From NCBI GenBank assembly GCA_003661905.1, contig QMXA01000079.1, positions 1 through 5,952 of the forward strand: a stretch of DNA of 5,952 nt. The letters are read 5' to 3'. The first letter of the stretch is position 1. Each line of letters opens with the position of its first letter. The translations under genes and the position numbers were made by a program. Shown in pieces: positions 1 to 5,952 of the stretch. The notes beneath the pieces are model-generated. The model did not search any database. It saw only the letters and a program-made list of their open reading frames with translations, and was not told the DNA's origin. Origin of the DNA: Thermoprotei archaeon. GTDB taxonomy: Archaea > Thermoproteota > Thermoprotei_A > Sulfolobales > Ignisphaeraceae.

Positions 1-150
1 ACCTGTATACTCAGCATACAATTCCCTTACTTCATCATATAGATCTATTGAATGATAGCGATTAATTTTGTGAATTACCTGAATTGCCTCCTGTAAAACT
101 TCTTTTGGAGGTGGTAGAGGAGCTTCATTCTGATTGAGAAGTATGACCAT
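1..150 (-). CDS. hisC: Histidinol-phosphate aminotransferase-like protein, N-terminal 50 residues (partial)
   Basis: This is the start of a gene that runs off the left edge of the window. Reading the minus strand from the ATG at 150 gives 50 open codons. The N-terminus has LLNQNEAPLPPPKEVLQEA, then INRYH, then ELYAEYTG. That order (N-x-NE followed by prolines, NRY about 25 residues later, L-A-x-Y-x-G after that) is typical of class I/II fold-type I PLP aminotransferases of the HisC type, which convert imidazole-acetol phosphate and glutamate to histidinol phosphate in histidine synthesis. The usual Pro after NE is Ala here. Only five residues precede the NQNE motif, shorter than in many HisC proteins. 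A GTG at 162 could add four residues, but the TATA box at 178-187 places transcription start near 156, which favours the ATG. The lysine that binds PLP lies outside the window, so a related aminotransferase is possible. Confidence 0.72.
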   Translation of the reverse strand, partial: MVILLNQNEAPLPPPKEVLQEAIQVIHKINRYHSIDLYDEVRELYAEYTG

Positions 151-177
151 TGCCCACTCCACTATTCAGATATGAAC

Positions 178-187
178 TTTTATAAAA
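178..187 (-). promoter_or_regulatory. TATA box of the hisC-like gene
   Basis: TTTTATAAAA reads the same on both strands. It is centred about 32 bases upstream of the minus-strand ATG at 150, so transcription would start near 156 and leave a leader of only a few bases. It shares the 129-base divergent intergenic region with the promoter of the plus-strand transport operon. No start-site data are available, so this rests on spacing and consensus alone. Confidence 0.5.
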
Positions 188-229
188 CAGTATAGTCCTT
201 CTCTAAACCATGAATTACTAGCCATAATG

Positions 230-238
230 TTTTAAATC
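230..238 (+). promoter_or_regulatory. Probable TATA box of the DUF3311-symporter operon
   Basis: TTTTAAATC lies about 45 bases upstream of the ATG at 280. With archaeal spacing of about 26 bases, transcription would begin near 258-261, giving a leader of about 20 bases. The leader contains GAGGT at 257-261 and GGGG at 268-271; neither is a clear ribosome site. Confidence 0.4.
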
Positions 239-279
239 TAAGCTTTGTATTTAAGCGAGGTAACATTGGGGCCATTACC

Positions 280-483
280 ATGAAAGCCCGGAAATTAAGG
301 CTTGCCCTAATACTAATGCCCTATACCTTCATAGCATTGCTTCCAGTAATTAACGTAGCTAGAATTAGTGTTTTTGGAATACCTTTCTTATGGTTTTGGT
401 CATTTCTATGGGTAGTCTTAATAACTATCATAATCACAATCCTTTATCTAATAGAGATTAGGGAGGGAAGGAAAGGTGTATGA
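280..483 (+). CDS. Small two-helix membrane protein, DUF3311-type, partner of SSS symporter
   Basis: The protein has 67 residues. A positively charged N-terminus (MKARKLR) is followed by two hydrophobic helices, about residues 8-25 and 34-58, and a charged tail (EIREGRKGV). The stretch FGIPFLWFWSFLWVVL matches the pattern I know for DUF3311: a G-x-P-F followed by aromatic residues at the start of helix 2. DUF3311 proteins are usually encoded directly upstream of SSS-family symporters, as here, and are thought to assist or stabilise the transporter, although their exact role is not established. Its last eight bases overlap the next gene, so the two are very probably co-transcribed and translationally coupled. 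ATG at 280 is chosen because no ATG, GTG or TTG lies close upstream in the same frame except a distant GTA/ATT region with no ribosome site. Confidence 0.85.
   Translation: MKARKLRLALILMPYTFIALLPVINVARISVFGIPFLWFWSFLWVVLITIIITILYLIEIREGRKGV
461..471 (+). promoter_or_regulatory. Strong Shine-Dalgarno site fixing the GTG start of the symporter
   Basis: GGGAGGGAAGG lies inside the 3' end of the DUF3311 gene and ends a few bases before GTG at 476. It is the best ribosome site in the window. It supports GTG 476 over the out-of-frame ATG at 480, which reads into a stop after three codons. Confidence 0.75.
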
Positions 484-1918
484 AGCTTTAATTGCGTTAA
501 GCATTGTTCTTGGATGGCTAGGAGTAACTATTGCTACAGGGTTCTATACCTCAATAAAGTACCGAAAGAAGGGGGCTGAACTCTGGTTTGTAGCTGGAAG
601 AAAACTTGGATTACTTATTCTATGGCTTAGTCTTGGTGCTAATATCTATAGTGCCTATACATTCTTAGGACTGCCTGGGTACGTTATTAAGGAAGGAGCG
701 AAGGTATTAGCAATCCTTGTCTACGGTCAACTTTCCTACATACTAGCCTACTTAATAACCCCTAGAATTTGGTCTGTTGCTAAAGAAAGAGGATATATGA
801 CTATATCAGATTTCTTTGAAGATCGTTATAATAGCAAGCTATTAGGAGCTTTAACAGCCATTATAGGAGCTCTTTTCAGCATTCCATACATACAGCTACA
901 AATTCAAGGTGTAGGATATATCATTGATGTAGCTGGTTATGGAATGTTAGATCCATTCATCTCTAAACTAGTTGCTTTTGGACTAATAGCGATATTCACA
1001 ATACTAGGTGGAATGATTAGTGTTGCATTAATAAACGCATTGCAAGGAGCATTAATGCTCTTTGCTATTTGGAGTATAGGACTTCTTGTACCATTTATTC
1101 ATTTTGGAGGTATCTCAAACCTCTTTAATACAATTCAAAATACTAAACCAGAACTCCTAACAATGACTCCAAATGCAGTAGTATGGGGAGTTACAACTAT
1201 GATAGCTGCTTCACTAGGCTTCTGGATGTGGCCTAATAGAATGCAGGGAATATTCACAGCTAAAAGTACTGGAACCGTTAAGAGGAATTCCTTCTTACTA
1301 TCATTCTTTCAAATATCTCAAATACCAGTAATTATCATAGGACTAACAGCAGCAGCTCTTATTATGATAGGAAAATTAGCCTTGCCTACAGGGCCTGATG
1401 GAAAACCTATCTATGACTATGCACTTATGGCTGTTGTAAGAGCAACATTTCCATCATGGATTGTTGGGTTTATTGGTGCTGGAGCTGTAGCTGCAGCAAT
1501 ATCAACAGCAGCAGCATTGTTACATACTAGTGGAGCATTATTTGCTAGGAATGTATATCAGAAGACATTTAGAAGAAGTGCAGATGAGAGACAATTAATG
1601 ATAGCTGCTAGAATATTTACTGCAATTATAGCTCTTACAGCACTAATACTGGCAATTTTATCACCACGATTAATAGTGTACTTACTGCTTACAGCATATG
1701 CTGGAGTAACACAGTTCTTTCCAGGAGTAGTTCTAGGGGCTTGGACAAAGGAGAATCTTAGAAAACCCATAGTCCTAGGACTCATAGCTGGTGTAGTTAC
1801 AGTCATTATAACTAGAGGAATAATGAAAGATCCACTAAATATCTATGGTGGATTCTGGGGTTTAATCGTTAATCTTGTAGTGGTCTTTTTATCTAGAGCT
1901 ATATTGAGGAAATTATAA
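476..1918 (+). CDS. Sodium:solute symporter family (SSS, PF00474) transporter, substrate unknown
   Basis: This 480-residue protein is almost entirely hydrophobic, with about 13 membrane helices, the usual size for the family. SSS proteins of the LeuT fold couple uptake of a small solute (amino acid, carboxylate, sugar or vitamin) to Na+ entry. Visible landmarks are GANIYSAYTFLGLPG at 54-68 (unwound first core helix), ILGGMISVALINALQG at 176-191 (the family signature with GG and Q-G), and AAISTAAALLHTSGAL at 340-355. Ser343-Thr344 align with the Na2-site Ser-Thr of PutP. From memory of PutP, its Asp55 corresponds to Ile57 here and Asp187 to Asn187. The GTG start overlaps the upstream DUF3311 gene by eight bases. 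Such DUF3311-linked symporters include bacterial monocarboxylate transporters, so a carboxylate or amino acid substrate is a reasonable but unproven guess. The gene ends inside the stop codon region of convergent purB. Confidence 0.92.
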   Translation: MYEALIALSIVLGWLGVTIATGFYTSIKYRKKGAELWFVAGRKLGLLILWLSLGANIYSAYTFLGLPGYVIKEGAKVLAILVYGQLSYILAYLITPRIWSVAKERGYMTISDFFEDRYNSKLLGALTAIIGALFSIPYIQLQIQGVGYIIDVAGYGMLDPFISKLVAFGLIAIFTILGGMISVALINALQGALMLFAIWSIGLLVPFIHFGGISNLFNTIQNTKPELLTMTPNAVVWGVTTMIAASLGFWMWPNRMQGIFTAKSTGTVKRNSFLLSFFQISQIPVIIIGLTAAALIMIGKLALPTGPDGKPIYDYALMAVVRATFPSWIVGFIGAGAVAAAISTAAALLHTSGALFARNVYQKTFRRSADERQLMIAARIFTAIIALTALILAILSPRLIVYLLLTAYAGVTQFFPGVVLGAWTKENLRKPIVLGLIAGVVTVIITRGIMKDPLNIYGGFWGLIVNLVVVFLSRAILRKL

Positions 1919-3271
1919 CCTCTTAAGTATACTTCGAGCATAATCTAGACTGCGATTTATAAGCTCATTTATAGAACCTAAGTAGTTCTCAGGTCTAAGG
2001 ATTTGCTTAAGCTCTTTCTCTGTTAGGTATTTTCTAATTAGTTCATCGTTTTTGAGAATCTCTTCGAATTCCTTACCTTCAGAGATGGCTTTCCTAGCTA
2101 AATACATTAAGTGGTTATAGGCAATGTTACGCGCAATTCCTTTATCAATAACTAGACTTATCATAACGGCTTCAGCCATATTAACTCCTCTTAATAATTT
2201 GAGATTCTTTTTCATATTTTCTGGATATACCTTTAGATTTTTGAGAACAGAGATCATGGAATTGAGCATCTCATCTATGATCATTAATGTATGTGGTATA
2301 ACTATTCTCTCTGATGAACTATTTGTCAAATCTCTTTCATGCCATAGTGGAATATTTTCTAGCGCTGTTATTACTAGAGATCGAAGTACTTTAGCAAGAC
2401 CTGATATCCTTTCACATATTACAGGGTTTTGCTTATGAGGCATTGTACTACTACCCACTCTACTCTCTACACTTTCAGCTAATTCTAAGATCTCAGGTCT
2501 CATGAGCTCCCTAATCTCTAATGCTAATCTATCAAGTTGAGATGCTAAGATTGCTAACGTAGTTATAAGTTCTGCAAATCCATCTCTAGGAGCAATCTGT
2601 GTTGATATTATGTGTGGTTCAAGGCCCAGAATCTCCAATGTATATTTCTCAACGAGTAAACCTTTATCTCTCCAAGCAGCCATGGTTCCTACAGCGCCAG
2701 AGATCTTCCCTCTAACAACTCTCTTCTCAACTTCGCAAATTCTTTCATAACTTCTTGAGAATTCATAAACATAGTTAGCCAGTTTAAAACCTAGCGTTAT
2801 CGGTAAAGCATGCTGGCCATGTGTTCTACCTATCATGATTAGATCTCTGTATTTATTTACGAGAATCATTAATATCTCTATCAATTCTCTTAGCTTGGAT
2901 TTTACGATGCTTAATGCCTCTTTAAGAATAAGTGCCCAAGCTGTATCTATAATATCATTACTAGTTGCTCCAATATGAAGGTACTTACTCGCTTCACCTA
3001 ATTGCTCTGATAACATTGTTACAAGAGCCATAACTTCATGTCCTAGTTCTCTCTCTAATTTCTCTAACTTCTCGGTTGAGACATCGATACTTAATCCTTT
3101 AACTTTTTGAACAATATCTCTAGGTATTAAACCTGCTTTTGCAAGTCCCAATAGGAGAGCTATTTCAACACTAATCATTTTCTTGATGAAATTCTCACGA
3201 CTTAATAAAGCTCTCATACTGCTTGATCCATATCTCCATTCAAGAGGACATATAGTACTATCTCTAAGCAT
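1913..3271 (-). CDS. purB: Adenylosuccinate lyase
   Basis: This cytosolic enzyme of purine synthesis works as a homotetramer. It removes fumarate twice: from SAICAR to give AICAR, and from adenylosuccinate to give AMP. The 452-residue length fits the short archaeal/bacterial type. In order: the N-terminal PLEWRYGSSSMR at 9-20, typical of this enzyme; His78 in LGHEVMAL; TSND at 103-106; GRTHGQHALP at 148-157 with the probable catalytic His151; and the superfamily signature GSSTMPHKQNP at 273-283, whose Ser274/275 lie in the mobile catalytic loop. The C-terminal helical domain from about 365 to 446, with NYLGSINELI near 429, separates it from argininosuccinate lyase and fumarase. ATG at 3271 is supported by the family N-terminus and by a TATA box 26 bases upstream, so the mRNA is probably leaderless. 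No other purine gene is visible nearby. Confidence 0.96.
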   Translation of the reverse strand: MLRDSTICPLEWRYGSSSMRALLSRENFIKKMISVEIALLLGLAKAGLIPRDIVQKVKGLSIDVSTEKLEKLERELGHEVMALVTMLSEQLGEASKYLHIGATSNDIIDTAWALILKEALSIVKSKLRELIEILMILVNKYRDLIMIGRTHGQHALPITLGFKLANYVYEFSRSYERICEVEKRVVRGKISGAVGTMAAWRDKGLLVEKYTLEILGLEPHIISTQIAPRDGFAELITTLAILASQLDRLALEIRELMRPEILELAESVESRVGSSTMPHKQNPVICERISGLAKVLRSLVITALENIPLWHERDLTNSSSERIVIPHTLMIIDEMLNSMISVLKNLKVYPENMKKNLKLLRGVNMAEAVMISLVIDKGIARNIAYNHLMYLARKAISEGKEFEEILKNDELIRKYLTEKELKQILRPENYLGSINELINRSLDYARSILKRL

Positions 3272-3286
3272 TCTACCCCCAAATCC

Positions 3287-3357
3287 TATACTTATTTAAA
3301 ATATAATTAATTACATTTCTGAAGGGTATAGTGATAGCTACTTTAGAAATAAGTATA
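3287..3357. repeat. Inverted repeat, 11-base arms, spanning the purB upstream region
   Basis: TATACTTATTT at 3287-3297 and AAATAAGTATA at 3347-3357 are perfect reverse complements separated by 49 bases. The left arm overlaps the purB TATA box and initiation region. The right arm lies just after the stop of the 224-residue exported protein gene. It could be a regulator site pair or a weak 3' structure. AT-rich composition makes chance a real possibility. Confidence 0.4.
3294..3301 (-). promoter_or_regulatory. TATA box of purB (leaderless transcript)
   Basis: The minus strand reads TTTTAAAT centred 26 bases upstream of the purB ATG. That is the archaeal TATA-to-start distance, so transcription should begin at or within a base or two of the start codon. 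The GGGGGT six bases before the ATG would then lie outside the mRNA. Confidence 0.6.
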
Positions 3358-3370
3358 ATTCAGATATTCT

Positions 3371-4045
3371 TTACGAACTTGCTCTTCTACGTCTCATAAT
3401 TATTAATGAGGTGACTACAGCTACAGTCCCAGCAGCTCCACCAACTATGATGTAAATTAGAGGTGGTTCCAGTAATATTAGTAATGGATTTTTAGGTACT
3501 AATTCTATATTTGAATCAATAAGTTCCACTTTTACATTTATTTGTGAAAGTCCACTACTACCACTAGCTTCAAGTTTCTTTAGTAACCCTGTATTTGTAT
3601 CATATACCGCCTTAATGGTGATATTATCCTGCGTCCATTCAATTATACCACTTGTTGGGAGCTCTGATGGATTGTAGTATGTTGATCCTCTTTCAGTACT
3701 ATTCCAGTGAATTATTCGATCAGGTATTTCTTGTCTTACTTGCTCTTCTAATCGTTCCTTTAACTCCTCTGGTGTAGCTTCTATAGTGCAATCCTCTATC
3801 TCAGCTCTTACTGCAAAATAGTCATTTGTAGAATTAATAACTGTGTATTTAATTATATTAACTACTTTAAAGTGATATTCACCTCCAAAGAAAATTCCAG
3901 AGCTCTCAAATTCAGTTCTATACTTAAACCATGCTCCTTCCCTAGCCCAATTAAGTTGTTCTGCAACGGAAACATATATACAGAGAATAAGACTTATCAA
4001 CAATAATGATAGAGCTATTGATCTACTTATCCTAATCAAGACCAT
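3371..4045 (-). CDS. Exported protein with C-terminal membrane anchor, function unknown
   Basis: I do not recognise this 224-residue protein. It begins with a basic end and a hydrophobic stretch (residues 7-28, ending SVAEQ) that looks like a Sec signal peptide. About 160 polar residues follow, rich in alternating beta-type sequence, starting with the WAREGAWFKYRTEF motif at 33-46 that opens many archaeal secreted beta domains. Residues 91-107 form a charged helix. A single helix at about 188-217 ends in MRRRRASS, a stop-transfer signal, so the bulk should lie outside the cell with a short cytoplasmic tail. Three N-glycosylation sequons (N71, N115, N141) fit an extracellular position. The gene is intact, has its own TATA box, and a leader of about nine bases with GGAG just before the ATG. 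A surface receptor or envelope protein is possible; nothing points to an enzyme. Confidence 0.82.
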   Translation of the reverse strand: MVLIRISRSIALSLLLISLILCIYVSVAEQLNWAREGAWFKYRTEFESSGIFFGGEYHFKVVNIIKYTVINSTNDYFAVRAEIEDCTIEATPEELKERLEEQVRQEIPDRIIHWNSTERGSTYYNPSELPTSGIIEWTQDNITIKAVYDTNTGLLKKLEASGSSGLSQINVKVELIDSNIELVPKNPLLILLEPPLIYIIVGGAAGTVAVVTSLIIMRRRRASS

Positions 4046-4074
4046 ACATCTCCGTTCTTCAAGAGCCTACTACA

Positions 4075-4083
4075 TATATAAAA
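4075..4083 (-). promoter_or_regulatory. TATA box of the anchored exported protein gene
   Basis: The minus strand reads TTTATATAT centred about 34 bases upstream of the ATG at 4045. Transcription would start near 4053, giving the short leader CGGAGATGT, which holds a GGAG ribosome site. It separates this gene from the disrupted gene pair upstream. The 155 bases between 4046 and 4200 hold nothing else that I can support. Confidence 0.55.
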
Positions 4084-4200
4084 CTTTATGCAAGTCCATC
4101 AGATAATGATAATTAAATATATGAGTACCTTGCCTATGAATTCTCATAGATTTAGAGATTTACATTTGAAATGCATAGATATGTTACCTGTTTCTATTAC

Positions 4201-4950
4201 TTACATTGGTTTAATGCTTATGTATTTCTTCACTCCATGTAGATATATAGTTAGATATATTAGCATAGCAATTACGCTCATAACCATGTCTATATATTTA
4301 TTTACATAAGCAATTAGTACTTCATACAATAGTTCTCTATTGGTATGTTTATTGGGATAATAGGTTGTGCTAAATTCGGTATAGTAGATATAAGCATTAA
4401 CCCTATAATTCTAGAAATCCAAGTACCAGCTATACCTCCAAGAACTCCATAACCGAGGAGAACCCATTTATTTTCCCATGCAAATTTCTTAATACATGCC
4501 TTCTTTTTCATAGTACTACATGTAACTATAGATGGTACAAGAACTGATAGAGCAAAGACTAAAATACTAAAGCTAAAGTATAAATTATCCCTAAATACAT
4601 AGATATGGAGAATAGAGTTATGCTAGTACTGCTAGGTTCCTTAACAACAGTTGATATAGCTAAAGAAACTATAGGAATGATTAAGGGTATGGAAAGAACT
4701 TGAAAAGTCTTCACAATAATATATCTCCAATTAACATTCTTCACATCAAGACCATAGACTATGTAGAGAATAAGGCTAAATGCAAGAATAATTAAGGAGA
4801 TCGAAGGAGGTATATAACTAGCTAGTACTAAGAAATAACCATATCTCTTCCAAAAGAAGAATTCAATAAATAACTTAAGAAGATACGAATATACATAAGA
4901 ATTAATAGGGACAAAAATATTATCATCGGAGTAATTTTCAAAAATCTCAT
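4201..4950 (-). pseudogene. Polytopic membrane protein gene, frameshifted three times, function unknown
   Basis: Reading the minus strand from ATG 4950, protein-like sequence changes frame three times and ends at TAA 4203-4201. Each change equals one missing base: near 4930-4945 (a T5 run), near 4561-4564 (a T4 run) and near 4330-4342. Restoring three bases gives one frame of 250 residues. Four stretches read as membrane protein: FFFWKRYGYFLVLASYIPPS onward to about residue 66, a helix at about 77-103, one or two at 111-143, one at 163-191, and a last one at 214-238, giving five or six helices. Charged loops include KKKACIKKF at about 149-157. A GGTGGG ribosome site precedes the ATG, and the stop of the upstream exported-protein gene is only 15 bases away, so the two form an operon. 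The fragments at 4314-4511 and 4559-4744 are pieces of this gene. No family is recognised. Decay and sequencing error cannot be told apart here. Confidence 0.72.
4327..4342. repeat. Short hairpin at a frameshift point
   Basis: CAATAG and CTATTG form a perfect 6-base stem around a 4-base loop (TTCT). It coincides with the third frame change of the membrane protein gene, where one base appears to be missing. Confidence 0.35.
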
Positions 4951-4954
4951 CTAT

Positions 4955-4962
4955 CCCACCTT
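4955..4962 (-). promoter_or_regulatory. Ribosome binding site of the membrane protein gene
   Basis: The minus strand reads AAGGTGGG, four bases before the ATG at 4950 and just after the stop codon at 4968-4966. It matches the archaeal anti-Shine-Dalgarno GGTG core. It identifies ATG 4950 as the true start even though that frame stays open for only 40 codons before a stop. Confidence 0.6.
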
Positions 4963-4965
4963 AAA

Positions 4966-5952
4966 TTAATTATACCCTATATCACTTCTACCATAGAAAC
5001 CAACATAATCCTCACTCCCCTCTGGAAAGTCACTGAAGCTCCGTAGATGTATTATAGCAGGTGTCTTAAATACATATGTAACAGATTCTGAAGTACAAAT
5101 TACAGCATCAAAGTACAGGGTATAATCACCTCCTTGTGATATTGATCCCAGGTTTGCTTCAAGTCTATATTCTCCATATTTAGGAGTATTCCATCCAGGA
5201 TCATAGATATATTCAATAACTGTATAGCCATTTTCGGAGTACCATGTTGTTGAGTCACCGATTTAACTCCTTGAAGTATTGTAAAGAATAATCCGGCAAC
5301 AAATATCCCTGCTGAAACTGGAGTATGGAATAGATACTATACCGAGTAGACTAAGACTCTCCAAACCAGTAGCCAGGAGGTAATGAGCTGTAGCAGCAAG
5401 CCCTATAGCTTCCTCTATAACGGAACTATAGTCGTTCTCTATTTTATAACCACCAGCGCTCAGAGTAAGTGGTAATTCACTTGGTATGTATAGCCTTATC
5501 TTGATAGTACCTGTATGGCAGTTATAGCACCCTTTATCTATGGAAGCCTTAAGGGTTGTTCTAATTGGAGCCGGATTCCCGCGTAATGTTGCTTTAGGCT
5601 CCATAACTAAGCTAATCCCTGCAACACGTGCATATCCATAGTAATTATTTGCAAATACCTTAGCAAAAGGAGTTATGAATTCTACCCAACTTACGCTCTC
5701 TGGATCCCATACCTCTGGTGCATATAGAGCATCTATAGCTACATCATAGTATGCATATACGTCTGGCAAGTTCAGTGTGTGTTCGATTGTAATGTAACTT
5801 TCTGAAGTCCATAGGTTATTAGGTATTAAGTATGATAAACCTATTGTAAAGTTAATTTTCTTAGAATGACCTGGATTTGTATATTTACTTAGTCTAACGT
5901 AATGCTATTTACTTGACTTTCTGTTGCTATGTCAATAACTTTGATCTTAACT
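4966..5952 (-). pseudogene. Exported beta-rich protein with internal hydrophobic hairpin, partial and frameshifted
   Basis: The gene enters from the right edge and ends at TAA 4968-4966; about 330 residues are visible. One frame is open from 5904 down to 4966 except for a TAA at 5265-5263. Upstream of 5905 the protein continues in another frame (VKIKVIDIATESQVNSIT). Between about 5325 and 5263 a different frame gives a far more protein-like reading (PVSAGIFVAGLFFTILQGVK) than the nominal one, which contains DICCRIILYNTSRS. So there are frame changes near 5895-5906, 5318-5332 and 5262-5267, the first and last fitting one missing base. The restored protein has an N-terminal beta-rich part with KGCYNCHTG, a hydrophobic hairpin (EEAIGLAATAHYLLATG to about QGVK), and a C-terminal beta-rich part of about 98 residues rich in Tyr and Gly. 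Signal peptide and start lie outside the window. The TTG at 5769 is not a real start. No family is recognised; it is followed by the membrane protein gene. Confidence 0.7.

Noticed and set aside
1558..1806. Minus-strand 82-codon ORF
   Set aside because: It lies wholly inside the symporter gene, antisense, with no family resemblance.
2124..2438. Plus-strand 104-codon ORF
   Set aside because: It lies wholly inside purB, antisense to its conserved catalytic region.
4088..4309. Plus-strand 73-codon ORF
   Set aside because: It overlaps the 3' end of the reconstructed minus-strand membrane gene and the promoter of the 224-residue protein gene, has no ribosome site, and its composition looks like an antisense shadow.
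4314..4744. Two separate small membrane protein genes (65 and 61 residues)
   Set aside because: Both continue in good protein sequence past their apparent ends when one base is added, so they are fragments of one frameshifted gene.
5263..5769. A stand-alone 168-residue gene starting at TTG 5769
   Set aside because: The same frame stays open and protein-like upstream to 5904 and resumes after the stop, so neither the start nor the end is real.
4201..5952. Programmed ribosomal frameshifting as the explanation for the frame changes
   Set aside because: About six separate shifts would be needed in two adjacent genes, with no consistent slippery heptamer; indels or sequencing errors are far simpler.

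Overview
The window looks like chromosomal DNA from an AT-rich thermophilic archaeon, most likely Thermoproteota (crenarchaeal). Arg is coded mostly by AGA/AGG and Ile often by ATA. TATA boxes sit about 26 bases ahead of start codons, giving leaderless or near-leaderless transcripts. The purB protein carries an archaeal-looking signature. I cannot name the genus.

Left part (1-3271) is ordinary housekeeping and transport. At the left edge is the N-terminus of a PLP aminotransferase that looks like HisC, on the minus strand. It is divergent from a two-gene plus-strand operon: a 67-residue DUF3311-type membrane protein overlapping a 480-residue sodium:solute symporter (SSS). The symporter converges tail to tail with purB (adenylosuccinate lyase, minus strand); the two stop codons share the palindrome TTATAA. 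purB has its own TATA box and appears leaderless.

Middle part (3272-4200): an intact minus-strand gene encodes a 224-residue exported protein with a C-terminal membrane anchor and no recognised function. It has its own TATA box and a very short leader.

Right part (4201-5952) is the interesting region. At first sight it holds only small, unconvincing ORFs. Reading the minus strand by hand joins them into two genes in a row, broken by about six small frame changes. The upstream gene, cut by the right edge, encodes an exported beta-rich protein with an internal hydrophobic hairpin and a single CxxCH motif. Fifteen bases after its stop, preceded by a GGTGGG ribosome site, starts a second gene for a polytopic membrane protein of about 250 residues. 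Almost all breaks are consistent with one missing base, often in a short homopolymer, and I found no stop codon that needs a substitution to explain it. The locus is therefore either very recently inactivated or affected by sequencing or assembly errors. The pair (exported protein with a hydrophobic hairpin plus a membrane partner) resembles no family I can name and is the best candidate for something undescribed. I saw no RNA genes, CRISPR arrays or insertion sequences.
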